Shown here one piece after another: positions 46,901 to 57,800 of a stretch of DNA of 64,000 bases. The translations under genes and the position numbers were made by a program. Origin of the DNA: Adiantum capillus-veneris (lineage: Eukaryota > Streptophyta > Polypodiopsida > Polypodiales > Pteridaceae); the NCBI GenBank assembly GCA_014529385.2, contig CM043963.1, forward strand, positions 65,979,895-66,043,894. Reading direction: 5' to 3'. Every line of letters begins with the position of its first letter. The first letter of the stretch is position 1. The notes beneath the pieces were generated by a model. The model searched no databases. It was not told where the DNA came from and worked only from the letters and a program-made list of their open reading frames with translations.

Positions 46901-49900
46901 TCTCTGTTTCAATAGAGTTAGCTTGGACAAGTGGTGGAGCTTGGAACCAAACCCCCATGTAAAACCTATCATGGTTAATCCAAGTGGTAAGAAAGAATAA
47001 CCTAAATGATATATCCTTATAGCCTTATATCCTTGTACAAAATATTCTGGGTTTAAGGTATTTCGATGAAGCCTAGCATCTTGGAGACATGGTGCAGCTT
47101 GCTTCTTTTCATGTTTCAATGGAGTCTATCTTGGACAAATAGTGGAGCATCCTTCTCTCCATGTTTCAATGGACCCTAGCTTGGACAAGTGGTGGACCTT
47201 TGCTGATCTCTATGATTCAATAGAGTTAGCTCTAACAAGTGGTGGACCTTGGAACCAAACCCCCATGTAAAACCTATCATGGTCACTCCAAGTGGTGAGA
47301 AAGAATAACCTTTAAAATATAGCCTTATAGGTTGGACAAGTGGTGGACCTTAACACCCAAATATTCTTAATATAATGACATAGAGTGAAAAAGTGGTGAA
47401 TCTTGAGACAAAACCACTCATGCTACTTGCAATAATAGCTTGGAAAAGTGGTGGAACTTGAACATAAACCCCCCATGTTTCAATAGATTTAGCTTCGACA
47501 AATGGTGGAGCATCGTTCTCTCCATCTTTCAATGGAGCCTAGCTTGGACAAGTAGTGGACCTTTGTTTCTCTCTAGGTTTCAATAGAGGTAGCTTGGACA
47601 AGTGGTGGTCCTTGGAACCAAACCCTCATGTAAAACCTATGATGTTCACTCCAAGTGGTGAGAAAGAATAACCTTAATGATATATCCTTATAGGTTGGAC
47701 AAGTGGTGGACCTTAACACCCAGATATTCTTAATATAATGGCATAGAGTGGAAAAGTGGTGAATCATGAGAGCAAACTACTCATGCTACTAGCGATAATA
47801 GGTTGGACAAGTGGTGGACCTTGAATGTAAACCCCCCATCTACGAAATATCATGGGTTTAAGGTATTTAGATGGAGCCTAGCATCTTGGAGACATGGTGC
47901 ACCTTGCTTCTCCTCATGTTTCAATGGAGCCTATCTTGGACAAATGGTGGAGCATCCTTATCTCCATGTTTCAATGGAGCCTAGCTTGGACAAGTGGTGG
48001 ACCTTTGCTTCTCTCTATGTTTCAATAGAGTTAGCTTGCACAAGTGGTGGACCTTGGAACCAAACCCCAATGTAAAACCTATCATGGTCACTCCAAGTGG
48101 TAAGAAAGAATAACCTTTAAAATGTAGCCTTATAGGTTGGACAAGTGGTGGACCTTAGCACCCACATATTCTTAATAAAAGTGCTGAATCTTGAGACCAA
48201 ACCATTCATGCTACTAGGGAGAATAGGTTAGACAAGTGGTGGACCTTGAATGTAAACCCCTCATCTACGACATATCGTGGGTTTAATGTTTTTCGATGGA
48301 GCCTAGCATCTTGGAGACATGGTGCAGCTTGCTTCTCGTCATGTTTCAATGGAGCCTATCTTGGACAAATGGTGGAGCATCCTTCTATCCATTTTTCGAT
48401 GGAGCCTAGCTTGGACAAGTGGTGGACCTTTGCTTCTCTCTCTTTTTCAATAGAGTTAGCTTGGACAAGTGGTGGAGCTTGGAACCAAACCCCCATGTAA
48501 AACCTATCATGGTTACTCCAAGTGGTAAGAAAGAATAACCTTTAAGATATAGACTTATAGGTTGGACAAGTGGTGGACCTTAACACCCATATATTCTTAA
48601 TATAATGACATAGAGTGGAAAAGTGGTGAATCTTGAGACAAAGCAACTCATGCTACTAGAGATAATAGCTTGGACAAGTATAAGCCCTTGAATGTAAACC
48701 CCCCATGTACAAAATATTCTGGGTTTAAGATATTTCGATGAAGCCTAGCATATTGGAGACATGGTGCAGCTTGCTTCTCTTCATTTTTCGATGGAGCCTA
48801 TCTTGGACAAATGGTGGAGTATCCTTCTCTCCGTGTTTCAATGGACCCTAGCTTGGACAAGTGGTGGACCTTTGCTTCTCTCTATGATTCAATAGAGTTT
48901 GCTTGGACAAGTGGTGGACCTTGGAACTCAAACCCCCATGTAAAACCTATCATGGTCACTCCAAGTGGTGAGAAAGAATAACCATTAAAATATAGCCTTA
49001 TAGGTTGGACAAGTGGTGGACCTTAACACCTAAATATTCTTAATATAATGACATAGAGTGAAAAAGTGGTGAATCTTGAGACAAAACCACTCATGCTACT
49101 AGCGATAATAGCTTGGACAAGTGGTGGAACTTGAACGTAAACCCCCCATGTTTCAATAGATTTAGCTTCGACAAATGGTGGAGCATCGTTCTCTCCATCT
49201 TTCAATGGAGCCTAGCTTGGACAAGTAGTGGACCTTTGTTTCTCTCTAGGTTTCAATAGAGGTAGCTTGGACAAGTGGTGGACCTTGGAACCAAATCCCC
49301 ATGTAAAACCTATCATGTTCACTCCAAGTGGTGAGAAAGAATAACCTTAATGATATATCCTTATAGGTTGGACAAGTGGTGGACCTTAAAACCCAGATAT
49401 TCTTAATATAATGGCATAGATTTGAACAAGTGGTGGACCTTAAAACCCAGATATTCTTAATATAATGGCATAGAGTGGAAAAGTGGTGAATCTTGAGAGC
49501 AAACTACTTATGCTACTAGCGATAATAGGTTGGACAAGTGGTGGACCTTGAATGTAAACCCCCCATCTATGAAATATCGTGGGTTTAAGGTATTTAGATG
49601 GAGCCTAGCATCTTGGAGACATGGTGCACCTTGCTTCTCTTCATGTTTCAATGGAGCCTATCTTGGACAAATGGTGGAGCATCCTTCTCTCCATGTTTCA
49701 ATGGACCCTAGCTTGAACAAGTGGTGGACCTTTGCTTCTCTCTATGTTTCAATAGAGGTAGCTTGGACAAGTGGTGGACCTTGGAACCAAACCCCAATGT
49801 AAAACCTATCATGGTCACTCCAAGTCGTGAGAAAGAATAACCTTTAAGATATAGCCTTAAAGGTTGGACAAGTGGTGGACCTTAACACCCAGGTATCCTT

Positions 49901-52900
49901 AATATAATGACATAGGGTGATAAAGTGGTGAATCTTGAGACAAAAACACTCATGCTACTAGCAGTAATAGCTTGGACAAGTGGTGGACCTTGAACGTAAA
50001 CCCCCCATGTTTCAATAGAGTTAGCTTCGAGAAATGATGGAGCATCCTTCTCTCCATGTTTCAATGGAGCCTAGCTTAAACAAGTGGTGGACCTTTGCTT
50101 CTCTCTATAATTCAATAGAGTTAGGTGGGACAAGTGGTGGAACTTGAAACCAAACCCCTATGTAAAACCTATCATGGTCACTCCAAGTGGTAAGAAAGAA
50201 TAACCTTTAAGATGTAGCCTTATAGTTTGTACAAGTGGTGGACCTTAACACCCACATATTCTTAATATAATGACATAGAGTGGAAAAGTGGTGAATCTTG
50301 AGACCAAACCACTCAGGCTACTACCAATAATAGCTTGGACAAGTGTTGGACCTTGAATGTAAACCCCTCATCTACGACATGTCATGGGTTTAATGTTTTT
50401 TGATGGAGCCTAGCATCTTGGAGACATGGTGCAGCTTGCTTCTCGTCATGTTTCAATGGAGCCTATCTTGGACAAATGGTGGAGCATCCTTCTCTCCATG
50501 TTTCAATGGACCCTAGCTTGGAAAAGTGGTGGACCTTTGCTTCTCTCTCTGTTTCAATAGAGTTAGCTTGGACAAGTGGTGGAGCTTGGAACCAAACCCC
50601 CATATAAAACCTATCATGGTCACTCCAAGTGGTAAGAAAGAATAACCTTTAAGATATAGACTTATAGGTTGGACAAGTGGTGGACCTTGAATGTAAACCC
50701 CCCATCTACAAAATATGTTGGGTTTAAGGTATTTAGATGGAGCCTAGCATCTTGGAGACATGGTGCACCTTGCTTGTCTTCATGTTTCAATGGACCCTAT
50801 CTTGGCCAAATGGTGGAGCATCCTTCTCTCCATGTTTCATGGACCCTCGCTTGGACAAGTGGTGGACCTTTGCTTCTCTCTATGTTTCAATAGAGTTAGC
50901 TTGGACAAGTGGTGGACCTTGGAACCAAACCCCAATGTAAAACCTATCATGGTCACTCCAAGTCGTGAGAAAGAATAACCTTTAAGATATAGTCTTATAG
51001 GTTGGACAAGTGGTGGACCTTAACACCCAAATATTCATAACATAATGACATAGAGTGAAAAAGTGGTGAATCTTGAGACAAAACCACTCATGCTACTAGC
51101 GGTAATAGGTTGGAAAAGTGGTGGACCTTGAACGTAAACCCCCCATGTTTCAATAGAGTTAGCTTCGACAAATGGCGGAGCATCCTTCTCTCCATGTTTC
51201 AATGGAGCCTAGCTTGGACAAGTGGTGGACCTTTGCTTCTCTGTATGATTCAATAGAGTTAGCTTGGACAAGTGGTGGACCTTGGAACCAAACCCCCATG
51301 TAAAACCTATCATGGTCACTCCAAGTGGTACGAAAGAATAAGCTTTAAGATGTAGCCTTATAGGTTGTACAAGTGGTGGACCTTAACACCCACATATTCT
51401 TAATATAAGGACATAGAGTGGAAACGTGGTGAATCTTGAGACAAAACCACTCAGGCTACTACCAATAATAGCTTGGACAAGTGTTGGACCTTGAATGTAA
51501 ACCCCTTACAAACGACATATCGTGGGTTTAATGTTTTTCGTTGGAGCCTAGCATCTTGGAGACATGGTGCAACTTGCTTCTCGTCATGTTTCAATGGAGC
51601 CTATCTTGGACAAATGGTGGAGCATCCTTCTCTCCATGTTTCAATGGAGCCTAGCTTGGACAAGTGGTGGACCTTTGCTCCTCTCTCTGTTTCAATAGAG
51701 TTAGCTTGGACAAGTGGTGGAGCCTTGAACCAAACCCCCATATAAATCCTATCATGGTCACTCCAAGTGGTAAGAAAGAATAACCTTTAAGATATAGACT
51801 TATAGGTTGGACAAGTGGTGGACCTTAACACCCACATATTCTTAATATAATAACATATAGTGGAAAAGTGGTGAATCTTGAGACAAAACCACTCATGCTA
51901 CTAGCGATAATAGCTTGGACAAGTGGTGGCCCTTGAATGTAAACCCCCCATGTACAAAATATCGTGGGTTTAAGGTATTTGGATGAAGCTTAGCATCTTG
52001 GAGACATGGTGCAACTTGCTTCTCTTCATGTTTTGATGGAGCCTATCTTCCACCAATGGGGGATCATCCTTCTCTAAATGTCTGAATGGAGCCTAGCTTG
52101 GACAAGTGGTGGACCTTTGCTTCTCTCTATGTTTCCATAGAGTTAGCTTGGACAAGTGGTGGACCTTGGAACCAAACCCCCATGTAAAACATATCATGGT
52201 CATTCCAAGTGGTGAAAAATAATACCCTTTAAGATCTAGCCTTATAGGTTGGACAAGTGGTTGACCTTAAAACCTAGATCTTCTTAATATAACGACATAG
52301 AGTGGAAAAGTGGTGAATCTTGAGACCAAACCACTCATGCTACTAAGGATAATAGGTTGGACAAGTGGTGGACCTTGAATGTATACCCCCCATGTACGAA
52401 ATATCATGGGTTTAAGGTATTTCAATGGAGCCTAGCATCTTGGAGACATGGTGCATCTTGCTTCTCTTCATGTTTCAATGGAGCCTATCTTTGAAAAATG
52501 GTGGAGCATCCTTCTCTCCATGTTTCAATGGAGCCTAGCTTGGACAAGTGGTGGACCTTTGCTTCTCTCTATGTTTCAATAGAGTTATCTTGGACAAGTG
52601 GTGGACCTTGGAACCAAACCCCCATGTAAAACCTATCATGGTCATTCCAAGTGGTCAGAAAGAATACCCTTTAAGATATAGCCTTATAGGTTGGACAAGT
52701 GGTGGACCTTAACACCCAGATATTGTTAATATAATGACATAGAGTGGAAAAGTGGTGAATCTTGAGACCAAACCACTCATGCTACTAGAGATAATAGGTT
52801 GGACAAGTGGTGGACCTTGAATGTAAACCCCCCATGTACGAAATATCATGGGTTTAAGGTATTTCAATGGAGATTAGCATCTTGGAGACATGGTGCAGCT

Positions 52901-54650
52901 TGCTTCTCTTCATGTTTCAATGGAGCGTATCTTGGAGAATTGGTGGAGCATCCTTCTCTCCATGTTTCAATGGACCCTAGCTTGGACAAGTGGTGGACCT
53001 TTGCTTCTCTCTATGTTTCAATAGAGTTATCTTGGACAAGTGGTGGACCTTGGAACCAAACCCCCATGTAAAACCTAGCATGGTCACTCCAAGTGGTGAG
53101 AAAGAATAACCCTTAAGATATAGCCTTATAGGTTGGACAAGTGGTGGACCTTAAGACCCACATATTCTTAATATAATGACATAGAGTGAAAAAGTGGTGA
53201 ATCTTAAGACCAAACCACTCATGCTACTAGCATTAATAGGTAGGAAAAGTGGTGGACCTTGAATGTAAACCCCCCATGTTTCAATAGAGTTAGCTTCGAC
53301 AAATGATAGAGCATCCTTCTCTCCATGTTTCAATGCAGCCTAGCTTGGACAAGTGGTGGACCTTTGTTTCTCTCTATGTTTCAATAGAGTTAGCTTGGAC
53401 AAGTGGTGGACCTTGGAACCAAACCCCCATGTAAAACATATCATGGACATTTCAAGTGGTGAGAAATAATACCCTTTAAGATATACCCTTATAGGTTGGA
53501 CAAGTGGTCGACCTTAACACACAGATCTTCTTAACGTAATGACATAGAGTGGAAAAGTGGTGAATCTTGAGACCAAACCACTCATGCTACTAGAGATAAT
53601 AGGTTGGACAAGTGGTGGACCTTGAATGTAAACTCCCCATGTACAAAATATCGTGGGTGTAAGGTATTTCAATGGATCTTAGCATCTTGGAGACATGGTG
53701 CAGCTTGCTTCTCTTCATGTTTCAATAGAGTTATCTTGGACAAGTGGTGGACCTTGGAACCAAACCCCCATTTAAAACCTATCATGGTCATTCCAAGTGG
53801 TCAGAAAGAATACCCTTTAAGATATAGCCTTATAGGTTGGACAAGTGGTGGACCTTAACACCCAGATCTTCTTAATATAATGGCATAGAGTGGAAAAGTG
53901 GTGAATCTTGAGACCAAACCACTCATGCTACTAGTGATAATAGGTTGGACAAGTGGTGGACCTTGAATGTAAACCCCCCAGTACGAAATATCATGGGTTT
54001 AGGATATTTCAATGGAGCCTAGCATTTTGGAGATATGGTGCAGCTTGCTTCTCTTCATGTTTCAATCGAACCTGGCTTGGACAAATGGTGGAGCATCTTT
54101 CTCTCCATGTTTCAATGGAGCCTAGCTTGGACAAGTGGTGGACCTTTGATTCTCTCTATGTTTCAATAGAGTTAGCTTGGACAAGTGGTGGACCTTGGAA
54201 CTAGACCCCTACGTAAAACCTATCATGTGCATTCCAAGTGATGGTAAATAATACCATTTTAGATATAGCCTTATAGGTTGGACAAGTGGTGGACCTTAAC
54301 ACCCAGATCTTCCTAATATAATGACATAGAGTGGAAAAGTGGTGAATCTTGAGACCAAACCACTCATGCTACTATGGAGAATAGGTTGGACAAGTGGTGG
54401 ACCTTGAATTTAAACCCTACATATAAAAAATATCGTGGGTTTAAGGTATTTCAATGGAGCCTAGCATCTCGAAGACATGGTGCATATTGCTTCTCTTCAT
54501 GTTTCAATGGAGCCTATTTTGGACAAATGGTGGAGCATCCTTCTCTCGATGTTTCAATGGACCCTAGATTGGACAAGTGGTGGACCTTTGCTTCTCTCTA
54601 TGTTTCAATATAGTTAGCCTATATTAGACAATTAGTAGACCTTGAATCTC
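43900..54650. repeat. Satellite B: about 10.7 kb of 442/360-bp units in higher-order array
   Basis: The marker CTTGGAGACATGGTGCA recurs 442 bp apart in places (for example 51998, 52440, 52882) and about 804 bp apart elsewhere (44332/45119, 49612/50418, 50752/51556, 52882/53687). The longer spacing reflects a shorter unit of about 360 bp that lacks the marker. Each long unit has four to six copies of TTGGACAAGTGGTGGACCTT or its variant TTGGACAAATGGTGGAGCAT, plus ATGTTTCAATGGAGCCTAGC and AAACCCCCATGTAAAACC. Repeated 80-90-codon plus-strand frames (MDKWWTLNVNP...) come from the core and are not credible genes. Copies are more diverged than in satellite A. Confidence 0.97.
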
Positions 54651-54850
54651 TCCATGTTGTCTAGAGCTGAGCTTGGACAAGTGGTGGACCTTACTTCTCG
54701 CTTCCCTTAGTTTACTAGCTTAAAAGATTACTATATATACTTGCTTAGATCTAACTTGAACAAGTGGTGGACCTTGTATTCACACAAACTTAATTCATTA
54801 CAAAAATGTATATGCTAAAATAACATTTGGTTTTTTTTGTTTCAGGAAAG

Positions 54851-57800
54851 ATGGCTCCAAAAAAACAGGTTGCAAGGGTTGCTGTCTCAGTTGACTATAC
54901 TTGCAATGATGTTAGGAAATGGTATTTGGACATACATGGTATAGAGGGTGCACAATTTCATAAGGTGCATCTATTTATTGCCAAAAAGAAGAATGACAGC
55001 TTGTTTGAAGATGTTGGACAAGTTGTGGAAGCATCTGTCTCTGTAGTTGATAGTCATCCGGATGTGGAATGCATTGACATTCTAGTTCCAATGAATCTAG
55101 AATTTCAACTATCTCCAGGAGCATATGCATTGGAGCGCATGTCTAGAAACAAAGAAGAGACAATGTTTTCTCGAGGATGGAAGTTTGCAGAATCAAATCC
55201 AAACATCACAGCAAATCAACTTCAAAGCTCCATCATTGCCACACTACAACGAAAAAAGGTGAAAGCTTCACGACCACCATCCACAAAGAAGCAAGCAAAA
55301 GTGCAAAAAGTAGCAGCTAAGCGAACTAGTTCCATTTTGGATGTAGACAAGGCATCTTTGGCATCCTCATCAACAGAGGGTTCAATGTCAAAGATGAGAA
55401 TTGTGGATTCAGATGTTTTAGAAGCTGAGGCCATGAAAGGACAAGAAAAAGATACAGGTGGAATGAATAAGTACATAAATTATTTTCCTTTCCAATATAG
55501 GGAATTTGATATCCCTATTCAAAATTGTTGGCTTGCTCCTGATCACTATAATGCACGTGTTATGGATAAAAAACACGCTGAAAGTGTGTTATTTGGATTT
55601 TCACGGAGTACGACCAAGCATGCAGCATGTGCATATTTGATGCCTGTTCGAAATGCAAAATCAAAGAAGGGGACTCCTTTGGTAGTAGAAGAGGTAGAGG
55701 AGCAAAAAATTAAAGATTATCATTATTGGATTCTTGATGGGCAGCATTCAATCTATGCTGCAAAAGTTTTGCTTCACAATGAACAAAACAACAAAGAGAT
55801 ATTTGAAAGACTGATTAGCATGTATAAATTTAGAAAGGCTCGCATTGTTGTGAATGCTCCTCCATTTGTTTCAACTGCTATATCTGCCATTGCAAATGAG
55901 GAGGCTCAGGCATTGTATGTCAATCAACCTTACAGCCAAATATTGAGACATTTACGGAGTCAATGGATCTTCTCAGGACGACCACCAAAGGCAGCAAGTG
56001 GAATTGCAGAGGGACATGCATCTCGTGCCGGATGGGATGTAAGTTATTTTCTTTGTCTTTTTGATAGTGTTTAATTAACAAATCTTGCTCAATAGCTTAA
56101 TTATTTCTCTATTTCTTTTTAGGCTTTTCTTCGATTTGCAAGAATGAGTGCAGCAGCAAGTTGGATTGCTAAGCAGGCACACATGGTCACGTACTCTGAT
56201 TTAGTTTATGATTGCTGGATAGAAATCATTGAAAAGCTAGAAGAGGAGAATAAGAAACCCCCAACAACTATATTTAGATACCTTTGTGGCCTTGAGGAAT
56301 CAGAGGTAAAGACTATTCAAGAAGAGATTAGAGATGAGAAGATTTTACTGTCAAAGAGTGCAAAGGATGGTGATGCAACTGACATGTATGATCGAATCAA
56401 GCAGTTGAAGCAAGACAAATTGATTCAAGATGCACTTCTTGAAGGCTTCAACAATTTGAATGAGTCTTCACCATGTAAAGACTGGGAGGAGGTGGTCAAA
56501 ATGTATAACATCAATGATGTTGTTTATAAAACAATTTTAATGCTATGCGAGGAATGGATCAAATCTAGTTTGACGCGTGGAGTGGCTTTTCCAGATGGAG
56601 CAATAAAATACATGCAATGGGCAATTCAACTTCAAAAGGAGAAAACTGAGCCTAGAGATTTGCCATGGTCAATCTATGTGGTGAGCCTACAAATGGAAGG
56701 CAATCTCTACTTGATGCACCACTTCAATAATAAAGTGCCTATTGGCTTATGTGTTTTAGATATGACAAAAAACGTTGGAGGCAATTTGAAGTGGAGTGAG
56801 GAGACATTTAAAAATGCTTTGTATGGGATCTTGGCTATTGCTGGAGGGTCAACAGATCCTGGATTTGTCTTTCTTGCATTTGTGGATTTCACTAACTTCA
56901 CAAAATTGCAATGTGCCTTTCACGCCATGGGAGATAATCTAAGCTACCATTGTTGTGGTGCATTGCATCACTTTCCATCAGCTCCTTGCAAAGGAGCAAT
57001 TCAATTCCTAACAGTTATTGCCTTCTTGGGACAAGGCAATGCATTTGAAGACCTGAGAAGAAGATCAGAGGAACATCCCATGCCAATTGATTGTTCTCTT
57101 CTTCAAGTAGCAGATAACGATATGTCAGATTTGCAATATTTGGAGGCCAAAAAAAGAGCTTTGGTCAAGCACTACATTCGTACATATTGTTTTGAAGACT
57201 GCAAGCTTGTTGATGTTTTTGGTGATGGCTCCTTGGTTGCACAAGAAGGAATACAACAAAAAAAAGAAGTTATATGCTTAATTGATAGTGTGGAGGAGGC
57301 AAAAAACGTGGAGACCATGCTGCTAGACTTTGCTAAGTCTCATGAAGATATAGAAAAATGGGCTGGACTTCAACAATCCACTTCGCAATCAGATGACATT
57401 GTGCCTGCTACAGAGGAGTGCTCTCCACAAAGAGAAGAAGAAGAACAACAACAACATCCTCTGTCAATGGAGGACTTTTTGGAAATGGAGACACGTATGT
57501 TTTGAGTTTCTTGTGCATGTTAGTGTTTCTTGTTACTGATTTGATACTCTTAATGTTAGATTTTTCTTTATATAGTATTGATTGAGTTTGTATTTTTTAT
57601 CTCAAGCATTCAAGGTTTGAATGTAAATAATAAATTACTTGAGTTTTTGAATGGTGGATCTTTAGACTAAAACTATAACATTTAATACTCACAAAGACTT
57701 AATTCCTTAAGAGCTTGAACTCAATAAGTTTTGGACCTTTTATCAATACCCCCTTGATATGATACATTAGATCGTAGCATGGTTAAATGGTGATGCTTCA

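Noticed and set aside
46283-54613. Many 80-90-codon plus-strand open frames beginning MDKWWTLNVNP in satellite B
   Set aside because: They are the same translation of the repeated core, have no start context or splice logic, vary in length with random mutations, and similar frames exist on the other strand.
37660-54650. Satellite arrays considered as a CRISPR array
   Set aside because: The repeats are long, tandem, mutually similar throughout, and lie in plant nuclear DNA; there are no unique spacers and no cas genes.
54851-56074. Reading exon 1 of the ParB-like gene as a complete gene ending at 56074
   Set aside because: GTAAGT at 56039 and a TTTTTAG acceptor at 56122 join two long open frames in phase 0, and the extension beyond 56038 is hydrophobic and unrelated.
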